This document shows positions 11,201 through 23,672 of a DNA stretch of 64,000 nucleotides, one piece after another (positions within the stretch are counted from its first letter, which is position 1; each line of letters begins with the position of its first letter). Source of the stretch: Pyrenophora tritici-repentis (taxonomy: Eukaryota; Ascomycota; Dothideomycetes; Pleosporales; Pleosporaceae); contig NC_089390.1 of NCBI RefSeq assembly GCF_003171515.1, positions 3,286,001-3,350,000 of the forward strand, read 5' to 3'. A model generated the notes under the pieces. That model worked only from the letters and a program-made list of their open reading frames with translations. It was not told where the DNA came from and did no database searches. The position numbers and the translations under genes were made by a program.

Positions 11201-14200
11201 CCGGTACGGCTTCATGATAAAGACTCCGGCCCTGACCCACCCGTGCTTGGTGTTTGTTGGGTTGGCTCTGCCAAAGGGGAATTAGGAAGGGCGATCGCAA
11301 TGCCATTTGTTTTCTAAGCCATGATGATCTTGCTGTCTAGACCTATCGAGGACATTCTGGTTCGTAAGCGAATAGGGAGGCTCGTGGTCACGATACCGCT
11401 GATTTTCACGAGCACTGCATGGAGATGCCTTTACATGGCGATCGAGAGCGGCTGTGCCATGGTCATGGGATCACCTCTGCCTGGGTTCAGTATTATGATC
11501 TACTGAATTTGAAGGGAGATACCGCTGTCGATGCAAGTCAACGGCAGCCACCGAGGGTTACCTAGTCATGGGCACCTCCGGTGCCTTGCTGCTTCGAAGA
11601 AGAGCAACTTCGACTGCACGCAACATGTCTGTAAGCTGATAGCCGACTGTATTTTGGGCTACATGTCGTTTCTTTGTCGTCGTGGCGCGATACAGCAGAG
11701 TATGTAGCATGTTTGTTTTCCAACAAAAGACGTACCTGTTGCAAGCCATGGAGTGAAACTTGGTCTTGTTGGTATTGGACCGAAATCACATGGATTGCGG
11801 AGGGCTTCATGTCCGAGCGCTTTGAAATCATGGCTTCGGCTAGTTGGAAGAGGCTGGGGCGATGGGTTGGAAGGATTACCCAAGGATCTTACCGTTCCCG
11901 CGAGAACGGCTGAACGGTCACAAACAGCACGTCTCGTTCTTGGCACAAAGCGACATCAAGCCTCGACGGCCATAGGGCTAGAATCATGGCTTCGCAAATG
12001 TTCCGGCGTTGAGCGCAGACTCTTTTTTTGTACAACGACGCAGGTTGTGTCCATTACCCATGCAGCCTTGAGCAGCAGCGCTACGGGACATGACTCTTGG
12101 ATCTCTTGGATGCTGTGTGGAGGTGATGAGGTGTGGGTGTTTGGAGCAGTGACGCAAATTGGCGTGGCTGCGGCTGATCGTGTACCCCGACTTCCTCTGT
12201 ATGGGAAGTCTGCCTTGAGCTGCATGATGATGGTGGAAAAGGTCCAGGGCCGAGACCTTCTGTTTCCAGACTGCTGCCACGAGGCCTGACACACACCCAT
12301 GCGTGTGCACCACACTGCGACAAGTGTCCATGTGCAAGGCGGCCAAAATCATCGGTGAAGGCAGGTGGTGCTGGATAAAATACAATAGGCGCTTGGCTAT
12401 ACATGCCCTATTGCACACAAACATGCTAAGCGAAAAGGCACGATTCTGCGAAAAAGGCGACTAATGCGAGGGTACATTGTCCGTCACAGCAACAGACGGA
12501 AGGAGTAGCGGTAGGCTATCCCACAGCACTGGTTGTGCCCTGTGTATCGGTTCAGGCCGGCGGCCGGTGAATAAGATGCTGGGCGCGCCATGTTGTTTCA
12601 AACACGGACAAGGACGGAGGGCCCTCACAAGGTTTCGGTGACTTCGGTCAACGGCAGTTATTACTGACCGCTGAGGTGCTACCGCAGAAGGGCTAACACA
12701 GTAGTTGTGGGTACACGAGGAGGGGTTCACGCGTCGCATCTGTGTTACTAGCCAATGATGATGTTTCAGGAGCTGGCCCGCGTGTGTTGTAGGGCTGTAG
12801 GGCTGCCATGGGCGGATGCTTTGTGGGAGAGTGCTGTCGTGAGAAGGGCACGGTGGCGGCTAAATATAGGCCGTGAGCTTCGCAACACCATCGAGGGTAA
12901 AATTGGCAGACGTGACATTAGCACGGCGGTTACCACCTGTCCCATACGGCATGTGAAGACACACCAGGAGACATAACGAGCGAGTGTGCAGCAGAATAGG
13001 CTTAATCGCTCGGATCACGGTAACAATTGCATGTAGGCAGGCAGATTCTACATAGTTGTCACAAACAAGCTGCTCGGGCGTGGGGTGTTGGTGACAAAAG
13101 GCCGGACTCGGACCAAGTAAATTCACGTGATGGGCTCGCAACAGGCCTTAAGCAAGAGCAAGAGCAAGGATTGTACGCAGCAGCGGTGAGATTTGTAGAG
13201 ATGGCCCGAAGGAGTGGTTCCCCAATCGCTCAAAGAAGAAGCACTTTTCGAGTCATGGTCTGTACAGCCACTTATAATCGACCATGACGGACCGGCAGCT
13301 GTCCAAAGGTGGGACATGTGGCTGCGGCTAGCCGTTTGCGGAGCCACATGGGTCCTCCCGTCTCACAGATACACCGTTGAAATCACCGTAGACTTCGGCA
13401 CACCCACAGGACGTGGAATGTCTAATATGTATGAAGAATTTGCATGACAGTATTAGGGACCGATCATCCATCATCATCACCGGTCCGGCCGTACGCCCTC
13501 TCTGCAATTTGATTCTTGGACAAGATTCATGCCGCCGCCTTTGTTTACCATGATGATTCCGCGGTGCTAAAGCGGTATGAAATATTTTAACTTTCCATGC
13601 CCTACTTAGCATACGTGCAAGCGGCTGTGACCCTTGCTTTCAACTACTGACCCTATATGCGTACATTCCAAAAAGCTCCCGCATAACGCACGCCCAAGGG
13701 AGTGTTACTGCACGCTTGCATGTGCAGAAGCACCGATTCGCGCACTTTTCTTCTTCGCCGACAGGGCGAAACACAGCCATGTCGCCCCCAATGCATACCT
13801 ATGCCAAAGCATACGTTTCACATTGCCTGCAACAGCCAACATATCTTCCGAAGACTCTGAAGACTCTTCTCCATGGCATCATGGTGTTTAGTCTTGCCAG
13901 CCCATTGGTTGGCTTAGCCACTTGGGATGCCCATGACGTGGATAGCCCATCGTGCCAAGTTAGTGTCTCCTGATACTGCCCTGTCAAGGTTCAACATGTG
14001 TTGGAATGGCCTGTCTTGCTCAGGTTCCGTGCAAGGTCGGTGGTGATGCCGACCGACGCCCCTGTTACCCTATTTGCTGCATCTAACCTGCTGACGCGGC
14101 AATGGCAGAAAGCCATCATCTGCATTCGCGACCATTTCTGTTCAGACGCCGACTATTCAGACACCGACCAACGAGACCGCGAGAGTCTCATTCCAGGGAC

Positions 14201-16694
14201 TTGAGACGATTTGACCAACAAAGTACCTAAAATCAGTACTTGCACTGTCCTACCAAAGAGCTTGTGCATTCGCGCATATTGTCGCTAAGCCATCTGCACA
14301 TGTAAACCTCGTCATTATTTGGAATTTGAATAGATGGATGTGACGGTCGGAGAGCCGATGGACAAGTGGAGACAGTTTCCCGCGCGGGGAAGTGTGCTTC
14401 AATGTTTCAGGCGAAGCCCCACACATAGTAACTTAGCCCTAACGTCGAGTTGGACAGAGGTGCGAAAAGAGCTGAGTTGCCATGTTCCATGGTCGAGGCC
14501 AACGTCTGGACTGGATTGGCTACTCCATTACCCGACCTCGCCACGTGGAATCCATCGACATGCCACCCTCCTTCTCTATGGCGATGCAAGGCAGCAGCAT
14601 GTGGCCCCAAAGTGCGACCGTCGCGGCTCGCGCTGGTCTCCGGTCCCGACCCCCGTAAATCGGTCCTGTATGGTGTCGTGGTAGCAGCAGCTCTTGGACG
14701 GGGGTTCAATGGACGCTGGTGTTTGCTATAGAATACGCCCTGTAGTACCAACAGTCAGTGCGCCAAGAGTAACGTGGCCTATATGGACATTGCTACGATT
14801 CATCCATCATCTATCAACGTATTCTTGGGGCCCTGAGACGTCTGAAATAGAGACAGGCGGCTCAGCGCAGGCGCAGGTGCAGGCGCAGCGACAGGAGACA
14901 TCATGTCAAACTAACGAGCCTCGGCCAGGCGTAGGGCGCGCCGTTGCTGAAACGGCTTGCTGAACTGAAATGTGCCGCAGCGAAACAGACACAAACACTA
15001 GCAACTTGTTCAGCAGCACACGAGCTTGAGGGGCGCATCTGCCAGACTTTGGTGGATCAAGACCTGTGGACGGTGATTGGCTGGGCGGCTGTGATTCGTG
15101 GAAGCGACCCCATGGCTAAGCTTTGGGCTGACTGCGGCTATGCGGGTTTGAGTTCTGAACTCACCGACAGTGCCGTATAAGGTGCTGATGCGGCTGCGGA
15201 AGGACATGGACCAGTGCGTAGGGCTGGTCAAGATAAGACGCTTGTGCTGGGTGATCCAGCAGCTCGTTCGATGGGAATAATGGGGCTCAACGAGAGGAGC
15301 TTACGGTGGGCGTGGGCGTGGGCGTTGACATGTCGCGAGGGGGCTCAGCCAACAGCTTGCGGGTGGGTAGTTTGAGCGTGACAAAGCAGACTAGAATGCA
15401 CCAACAGCCAGTAGCTGGGGGATGGCTAGGCTGGATGCAGGATATGGTCCTCATTCAGCAGCCTTCCTGATTTCCCACGAGGGGAGGCATGTCATTGCGG
15501 TCGGAGCAGCTGGCAACTAACAAGGCGCAACGAGTGCGAGCGTCGCTCTGCAACAGCACGACGCTAGGGAATCTGCCACTGTCGTTCGGCCCTCCGACGA
15601 GTCGCGGTGTGCCAGGCGGCCAGAGGTTGCGCATGCACGACGACACAGTTGGACGAGCAGCCAATGGCGTCGGGGGGCTGGATGGGCTGGATGGGCAGTT
15701 CGCCGGTCAAGGCAGCGACATGTTTTTGTCGATTTGAGCAATTTGGCACCTGGCAACATTCAAGGCACGAGGGGGGGTGGGCCCAGACAGACGACGCAGG
15801 GCCAGCGCGCAATCTACCCATGAACGGTTGATAGCAGCAACAGCAGTAGCAGCGGTGCCTGTGGGAGCTGCGGTGAGGACTCCCCGGCACGCGTGATGAT
15901 GAGGGCCATCTCGCAACAGGCAACAAAGCGGGCGTACGCAGGCGTGCGCAGACCGCACGCAGGGACGGACATGGCGACAGACGCGGCGCCGCAAGAGGTT
16001 CTGTGAGGCCCGAGAGGCCAAGAGTCATAGGGCTGTCTTGCGATGTGCGTGTGGGCAGGGTTGGGGGGCGACATGGGGGCATGGGAGCTCCAGGGAACTC
16101 GGGCGCAACAGGGGGAGAAGACATGGCCCTCGACACCGCTCCACAATAGAGAGGTTTGGATACATTACAGACCCATGTACACAGCGCCCGACGCTTCTGT
16201 GCACTGAGCGGCCGGCTTGGCCCTGTCTTGCCCAACGCTCAATGGCCCGCTGCCAGGCTGCTCTAGCGCCCATACTAAATTTACGAGACCGCAGTCGGTG
16301 AATGTACACCGGGCCAGGGTTGCTCCAAACCGTACCAAATTGAGAAATGCTCGAGCCTGCACGCGTAGGCCAGGGTGCATGCGAGGGCCTGAAGCTGGGG
16401 ACCAACACTAGCCCGTCCATGCTCCACTCGAACGACTGCGGATGCTGCTGGAGACGGCGAGATAAATATACTGTCATCCCCGACTGCCTGACAGACGTCC
16501 GCAGCCCACTCACTGTCACTGTCACTGTCACTGCCACTGTCAAACAACGCACTCCATAACTAGCCCAAGTACCTTCCGTCTGGTCGCAGTTCAAACTGTT
16601 TCCATCCATCCTTCGCACTATATCCCACTACCACTACTACTACTCCCCCACATCATCACATCACAACACTACCTCCTCCTCTACCTCCTCCATC
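8234..16694. other. 8.5 kb gene-free stretch
   Basis: I find no gene I can support. Open frames up to 223 codons occur (for example 15564-16235 and 16025-16618 on the minus strand) but overlap each other and have low-complexity translations. A 93-codon minus-strand frame at 8241-8522 has a more protein-like make-up and ends just beside the transposon, so it might be a gene relic. At 16511-16542 there is a CACTGT-type hexamer repeat, followed by a CT-rich leader before the bZIP gene. Confidence 0.45.
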
Positions 16695-17631
16695 ATGCAC
16701 CGACACGCTGGTTACCAGTATGCCAGCCCGGCACCCACTACCACACGCTACTCGGGAACCTCGTCAGCCTTTTCAGCATCGGCGAACCCCAACGAGGACT
16801 GGACCAAGATCTCAGATCTGGCTGAGCGTAGGCGCATACAGAACCGCATTGCCCAGCGCAACTACCGCAAGAAGCTCAAGAAGAGGCTCGAAGACTTGGT
16901 GAGTTGCCGCGCCTCCACTATCCATCCCGCGCCACTCCATACTAATCCACTTGCAGGAGCGCCGTGCTGCCTCAAGCTCAGCTTCACCCGAGCAGAAGCC
17001 GGCTGAGCTGCAGCCACCGCAACCATCGCCCCGCCAGGAGTTCCCTTCTCCGTCGTCTTCCGAATCCTCGTACACTACCCCGCCAGCTGAGGACCGCATG
17101 TTCTCTCACCAGTACACGCGCCAACTCTCCACTAGCCCACCACCCTTTTCCGTCTCTTATCAGTCGTCATACCCAGCTCCAGACCAAGTGGCTTCATACT
17201 CACTGCCCTACTCAACCTCTCCCTATCACACCATCCCCACCACACTATCTTCCGAGTTGTCAAGCTACACATACCTACCACCACCACAATCGTCCTCGTA
17301 CACGCCTGGTCTGCCTAGCCTTGTGCCTAGCATGAAGAGCGAGTACTACTCCGAGGAGGACATGAGCCCATTCGGTGTCGGCTACGCTGCCATTGGCGGT
17401 ATCGACATCCCGCCACATCACTCGTACCCAGAATCTGTAAGGCTCCCTACTCGCCAGCCCTACTACGCATGATGGTCCGCCTCTTCCGAATCGCCGCTTC
17501 CACTTGGACGAGCAACCGCTGACCGCGCTCGGCAGACGACGCCACCACTAGAGCACTCGGATCTGGATTACCCAGCTACGCCAAAATCCATGCCGCCCAC
17601 TCCCCCGCTTCATCCTGTTTCCTCCATCTGA
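16695..17631 (+). CDS. bZIP transcription factor
   Basis: This is a nuclear DNA-binding regulator. The basic region follows an acidic lead-in: ERRRIQNRIAQRNYRKKLKK at about residues 46-65, with the zipper start continuing into exon 2. The C-terminus is rich in Ser, Pro and Tyr, as in activation regions. Exon 1 is 16695-16898, intron 1 (58 nt) 16899-16956, exon 2 16957-17436. I prefer a second intron at 17437-17535 (GTAAGG start, CTGAC branch site, CAG end) and a third exon 17536-17631 reading TTPPLEHSDLDYPATPKSMP and on, giving 259 residues. Without that splice, translation ends at 17472 and gives 239 residues. The specific regulon is unknown. Confidence 0.85.
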
Positions 17632-17903
17632 GCAAGCCATGGCGGCGCCCGTATCACGGCTTTTCTTCTCTGTGAGACACTGTCTCTACTATTTGTGTTG
17701 ATAGTTTCCTTTTCTTCTATTCTTTTCTTGTACTGCATTTCAGCGACGGGTCGTTTAGGCACAGGTCCCTCGTTTGACCATGGGAAATTGGTGTTTGGCG
17801 TCTTTTGTCTCTTCATAGAGGCTGCTCCGTCATGATTGGGATGAATCTCACATGATGCATAACCTCAGTGCCAGTGCGCGCCTGGGGTGGATCGTATACA
17901 ATC

Positions 17904-17909
17904 AATAAA
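17904..17909 (+). terminator. Poly(A) signal AATAAA, bZIP gene
   Basis: A canonical AATAAA lies about 270 nt beyond the proposed bZIP stop and before the ORC1 promoter. Confidence 0.45.
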
Positions 17910-18080
17910 CATCTCTATCAACTGTCGTATACCCCTCTCCTGCAAATGAGTGAGCCTTGAATTGTCTTGACACGAGATGCAAGTGAATACACAGTACTTG
18001 AGTGAAGTGATCAGCGTGGGGAAAGATGCAACAAAGAGGCCTGAGCGGTGAGATCATAACTTAGCGCCAAGCCCACCTCG

Positions 18081-18086
18081 ACGCGT
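18081..18086. promoter_or_regulatory. MCB-like box ACGCGT in ORC1 promoter
   Basis: A palindromic ACGCGT sits 77 bp upstream of the ORC1 ATG, flanked by two GCGCCAA-type motifs resembling E2F/MBF sites. Known fungal S-phase genes use this box, so cell-cycle control is a reasonable inference. Confidence 0.5.
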
Positions 18087-18162
18087 CGCGCCTCTTAACT
18101 CCGCGCCAACGTCAGCGACCGAAACTACTTCAACTGCAACTGCAACTGCAGCCAATTTCACC

Positions 18163-20798
18163 ATGGCCCCTGTAAAACGCTCACAGGTAGAGAAAGCACG
18201 GCAGTTTCTTGCTGGCGGTGCAGTCTTTCGCGAAGACTCGGATGACGAGCTGGGTTACGAAGACCATCCGTGGGAGTGGATTTACGACAATAATAGGGGC
18301 GACGATGCGCTGCCCGACCAGAATGCAACCCCAAGAAAGAGAAAGGTCGCACCCACATCACTTCAGAATCGCATAGTAGGTGCACGCATGGGCAACTTCA
18401 AATGCAAAGTGGGTGATGCCGTACTACTCAAGGCAGAAGGCAATCAGGCATGGGTCGGTATCATCTGCGACTTCCACGAGGATGCCGATGACGACGAGAA
18501 GATGGCCAAGTTTCTTTGGTTCTCTTCCGAGAAGGAAATTCGCAGCCAGAACAAGAAGCGCACCGACTTCCTGCCAGTAAGACATGTTCACATTTGATCA
18601 CGAGAGTACATTACTGATTGGCCATCAATAGAACGAGCTATACATATGCGCGTCCTTTGACGAGAACCCGCTCGCCTCGATCAATGGCACGGCGAAGGTA
18701 CTCTCTTTGGAACGCTTCCAGGAGCTATACCCCGCGGGCGTTAAGAAGTCGTCAAAGGACTATGGCAAAGTCTTCGTTTGCAGGAGAGGCTGCAACACGC
18801 GTACAACCACCTATACCCCTGAATTCAAATGGGAAGACGTGTACAAGGGTGCAGAAGATATTCAAGCTTTGATCGACCTCGTGGAAAGTCAGACCAAGGC
18901 CAGCAGAAAAGGCGCCGGTCGTCCCAAGAAGCAACACAAGCAAGACTTGGACGACTTCGTAATGCCGGACTCGGACGACGACGGTCTGCCCAAGACCCCG
19001 CGGAAGCGCCGGAAGCTCAACGAGGCGACTACGCCGTCTTCGACTAGGAAGAGCCCGGCAACGCGCAAGTTCCTGACACCGACACACAAGAGGATTGTTG
19101 TCAAGAAGCAGTTAGAGTTTACGCCCCTTGGAACACGCGTTCTTGACCCTGTGGCACTCAACTCACCCTTCCAGCTTGCACGGAATCAACTCCATGTCTC
19201 CTCGGTACCGGCCGCCCTCCCTTGCCGCGAAGAGGAATTCTCGACCGTCTACAGCCACTTAGAGGCTGCCATCACAGATGGCTCAGGGTCCTGCATCTAC
19301 ATCTCAGGCACACCGGGCACCGGGAAGACTGCCACCGTGCGGGAAGTAGTCGCACAACTACAAGCCTCGGTACAAGCTGAAGAGCTTGATGATTTCATCT
19401 TTGTTGAGATCAATGGCATGAAGGTCACAGACCCTCACCAATCATACTCGTTACTATGGCAAGCACTCCACGGAGATCGTGTGAGTCCATCACATGCGCT
19501 GGAGCTGTTGGAACGCGAGTTCTCTACCCCCAGCCCGCGAAGGGTGCCCTGTGTGGTCCTTATGGACGAGCTTGACCAGCTTGTTACTAAGAATCAATCC
19601 GTCATGTACAACTTTTTCAATTGGCCGGGGCTACGGCACAGCAGGCTAATCGTTCTCGCTGTCGCGAATACTATGGACCTGCCTGAAAGAACGTTGAGCA
19701 ATAAAATCAGCAGTCGCCTAGGTACGTACAATTCTCTGAGGCAGCCCCACACATGACAACGGCATTTGCATCCATTCACGTCGCCCTTCAATGCGCTACA
19801 CACTCAAAACACGTGCACAGGCGCTATGTGCATTCATACCATACAGCCGCCGCGACCGATTTGAACGGAACATCGGTCGTTTTGGTCCACTAAGCTGACA
19901 CGCATTCTCTTTAGGATTAACCCGTATAACGTTCCCAGGCTACACTCATGACCAACTGATGCAGATTATCCAGTCCCGTCTAGAAGGCGTTCCTGGCCAC
20001 ATAGTGCATCCTGACGCTGTGCAGTTTGCGGCTCGCAAAGTGGCTGCAGTTAGCGGCGATGCCCGACGCGCGTTGGACATTTGCAGACGGGCAGTGGAAA
20101 TTGCCGAGAGTGAATCGACAGCTCAGTGTCGGGACGATGAGGCACAACCAACAACTCCGAGTAGGACCGGTCGGGGTAGCAAAGCGAACCTACCCCAAGG
20201 CTCTCGGTCAATTAAAGGTACCGGAGAATTGGTCGGTCGGTCCAAAGAACAGGGGGTCTCCTCTGCGGGGCGGAAGGGTGTTGTCACTATGGCGACGATC
20301 AAACAGGCAATTAACGAAGCGACCAGCAGTCCCCTGCAGCAAGCACTGCGGGCTCTACCGTTGGTATCTAAGGTGTTCCTTGCTGCACTCTTGGCACGGA
20401 TCCGTAGGTCAGGAATTGGGGAAGCTATCCTGGGAGATGTTGTCGATGAAGTCAAACGACTTGGACTCATGAGTCAGCTACAGCCAGTTCATGGATACAT
20501 TCTCGCTGTGCAAACAAATGAGACAGTCGAGGGAATTGGCAGCGCGGTGACGCAGCCAACAACGCCGTCAAAGCACCGAGACACTACTAATGTTGGCTCG
20601 AAACAATCGGACCTCAAAGCAGCGAGGGCACTGGGTCTCGCTCTTGCAGCCACCGAGCTCGCAGAAGCAGGCATCATAGGCGTAGAGGCCCGGCATGGCG
20701 AGCGAGTAGGTCGCGTACGGCTGGGTGTGGGAGAAGACGAAGTCCGGCTTGCGTTAGGAGATGATGAGTCTGTCCACGGCCTGGGTTTCGCTGCCTGA
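18163..20798 (+). CDS. ORC1: Origin recognition complex subunit 1
   Basis: ORC1 is the largest ATPase subunit of the complex that marks replication origins and loads Cdc6 and MCM. Three exons (18163-18576, 18632-19721, 19915-20798) with introns of 55 and 193 nt give 795 residues. The N-terminal half has a BAH-like region (KVGDAVLLKAEGNQAWVGII near residue 81, SLERFQELYPAGV in exon 2), then a basic, disordered linker. The AAA+ module has Walker A GTPGTGKT at 364-371, Walker B LMDELDQL with Asp450 and Glu451, and sensor 1 near VLAVANTMDLPE. The third exon continues GLTRITFPGYTHDQL and the winged-helix C-terminus. The length fits fungal ORC1. Confidence 0.95.
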
Positions 20799-22778
20799 TA
20801 CTCACTCGCAACCTGATACCATCACGTGACGTGCCACCCGTAAATGCTTCCAGCTCCCAGATCGCCCTTGCGGAAGGTTCGGTGATCAACCACCAGCTCG
20901 CTTACCCATGTGCTTCATCGACATTTTCAATAACCAACACGTGTATATCCATTAGCTGGCCCAAAATATTATTATTATCTCGATATGCACGCACGATTCA
21001 GCCCTTCGAATTGTGTGTATCCCACTGGTCCGATCATCAATGCAGTACGCGGCGCGATGTCCACGATGCCCACGATGCCCAATGAGACATGCCACTGAGA
21101 TCTACCGGTGGACGTTACAGTTCCGGGCCGGGCAACTGGGATTGTAGAGTGAACCAACCGCGAACCCTCTGTCATTTTAGCCGTGTGTAGTCCCCAACCT
21201 GCAGTCATGCCTGCAGGCCCCGACGAACTGGTGGCTTGGTACTTATACGATAGCCTTGAAAACAAAAGAAAAAAGTGCTTGTCAAGTTCCGTCTCGCTAC
21301 GCCCGCCATGCACCCAGGCCCAAGCCTTTTTCTTCGTATAACACAATGATATCATATGAGCGGGCTTGGCCCCACGATAATGCAATCGTGGCGGACACGT
21401 TGCCGTTTCACGATCGGCGATACTTGAGCTCATCACCATGGACCCCATGACTTTGCGGCGGAGGGGCGGAGAGGGGGTGGGGTAAGGGGCTGCTACTGCG
21501 GTCCACCTGTAACAGGAAGCTCCTGCATACGCGAAGTCGGCGGGGCAAGCCGAGAATCCCACCAAGAAACCAAGCCACAAGTTTACGAATCCGTCTGCAT
21601 GTAGAAATAGCCACCGCAGACTAGCCGAGCAGAAAATGCCTCGTGACATGTGACATCTTGGACGGCTTGAAGTTTTTTTATGTTCCAAGATTTGAGCTGT
21701 TGGTTGCCAAGACCTTTCATGCGCAGTGGTTGTGGTTGGTGGACTTTTCTGAGCTAGTGGTCAGGACAGGTCTCAGGTTCAAGCTTCATAATTCTCATGT
21801 CTTTTGTATATTACTGTTTACTGCACCCGATACCAGCTGCCGTGCGACTTTCAATTTCAACTAAATACGATTATACGTATCGTTGATAAATGCCAGGATA
21901 ACAGCCGCAGTAGTATTCGAGATTAGTTTAATTTGGTTGCAGTGTAGTATTTCGCGATACGGTAGGACATGAATCGAACGCTCCCATCGGCAGAGAAGAA
22001 GGGCCGGAATGACCAGCTTTCTGGTGGAGTGATCGGGATCTACCTGGTTCTGATGCGGGGGCGGGAGATGTCATTGCGAGGAACAGTAATTAGTTGGGGA
22101 GATGCATAGTGAAGCGTACATCCGTGCTGTAGTTACATCAAATGCCGTGTTGGAATGCAAAAAGCAGAGTGAGCAAGAAACATTACGACACATTATAGCT
22201 GCGTAGTTCATACAACCACACATCCGCCCATCGTAACGTTCTTTCATCTCCTCGGCCAAGCAAAGATGCAAAAACTGCGGCACTCTTCGGCGCCATGATA
22301 CATACGACAGGCACACGGGGGGTTTTTTTTACTTGGCGATCTGGCCCAGTCTAGCGGTATGTGCAACCAACGCAAAACCAACACCTCAACATAGTCACAT
22401 CATTTCCCGAAGCGGAAAATTAGATCCGAATCTTCAAATACGGCAGGTAAACAGAGAAGGAACATACGTCAGAGCAGCGGTAGAGCCAGGTACAGCGCAT
22501 CCTTCCCGTATGTTACTGCGAGACTGAACCTCAGGGGGACTGATCCTGCTCTCGTATCGCCCATTTTGACCTCATAAGACCTTGGGAGCAACGGACGTTG
22601 TGAAAACCCGTGTTTTACTATAGATCAGCCAGTGTGTATGTAAGGTGGAGCACTGTTATTGCGCACTCCACCCAGTTTCTGTAGGCGAAAGGTGAAAAAG
22701 GTTGCTGGTAGAATGTCATTGTCAATCGTATTCCTTGCTTGGCTCGTTACACGCGCGTGCACGCGCGCGCTCCAGAGC
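20799..22778. other. 2 kb intergenic stretch
   Basis: I see no gene. A 237-codon minus-strand frame at 20975-21688 shows no domain and has unlikely composition, so I do not call it. Confidence 0.5.
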
Positions 22779-22927
22779 GCCTGGATGTCATAAAATACTT
22801 GACATACTAGTGTACAAAGGTCACTGTATTCGCCAAACACGCCTACTAGCATTGTGAGTAAGCACCTAATATGCGTGCCTGGCGAACACAGACACTAGTA
22901 TGTCAAGTATTTTATGACACCCAGGCG
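22779..22927. mobile_element. MITE family 1, copy B (149 bp, long hairpin)
   Basis: This is the longest and best-conserved family member. The two halves form a long imperfect palindrome: the left arm has GTCATAAAATACTTGACATA then CTAGTGT, and the right arm reads the same when reverse-complemented, followed on both sides by TTCGCCA and CACGC motifs. The outer end is CGCCTGG in both orientations. The inner segment TAAGCACCTAATA is shared with copy F. It has no coding capacity. Confidence 0.85.
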
Positions 22928-23672
22928 AGAGAGATAAAGAGTGGGGCGGTGGACAGATTACACAGCGCAGACGCTCGAAATAGAAACATAGATTGCTCGG
23001 CAAGCATCATGTAGACTAGATGCTCTGGCTGTCTGGGCTTGCATGCAAATATTACAAGACCTGGTTCTTTTTCTTTACCGGCTTCATCCTCCTACCTACC
23101 AGCCTGCTTGTCTACCTGCTTGTCTGCCAGCTCACTGCTACAAGAAACCGGGAAGGAATCGCGACGCCACAAATGCTACATACCCTGTACATCTATGCTG
23201 CGTAACGTGTCACTGCCTATACGTACAAAAAAGCCGGACTTCGGTTCTCCAGGTGGTGGCGTTCCGGCGAGGCGTGTTTTGCGAGGTTGGTGGTGGCCTA
23301 TTCTCTGAACAGAGACGCTTTGATAGGCTTTACCCTTGTGGTGGAGAGAGATGTCTGCCGATGTGTTGGATGTGGCTTTGATTGCTAGTGGTCTCGTTCT
23401 TGGATGAGGGTGGGTGGTACGAGGCTGGGTCTCGAAGCGTATGGTGGGGAAGAGCGGATGCCTATACAAAAGATTGTATACTTGGTGAGTTGATCAGAGG
23501 GCTTCTATCCATGCGATAGCTTGGCGTGTCAACATAATGTTGGAAGCATATAGCTGGCGTACTCGGTGTCTAAGAAATGACTGCATAGCGCGCTCGCAGA
23601 GAGCAGTACCTTGATTTCACTTTGAACTTGGTATGCTTTCTATTCTCTTACATTGAAATGCTGACACAACCA
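22928..23672. other. Intergenic between MITE copy B and the Zn2Cys6 gene
   Basis: I see nothing coding. It contains the 3' flank of the minus-strand regulator gene. Confidence 0.5.

Larger units (their letters stand above)
17632..18162. other. Intergenic between bZIP and ORC1 genes
   Basis: It holds the bZIP 3' end with an AATAAA signal and the ORC1 promoter with an ACGCGT box; nothing else is apparent. Confidence 0.6.

Noticed and set aside
11753..12289. 178-codon plus-strand frame
   Set aside because: Overlapping minus-strand frames are equally long and nothing in it resembles a known family.
15564..16618. Long minus-strand frames of 223 and 197 codons before the bZIP gene
   Set aside because: They overlap each other in different frames, are Pro/Arg/Ser-rich by base composition and contain no domain.
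20975..21688. 237-codon minus-strand frame downstream of ORC1
   Set aside because: It shows no domain, no plausible start context and irregular composition; probably chance.
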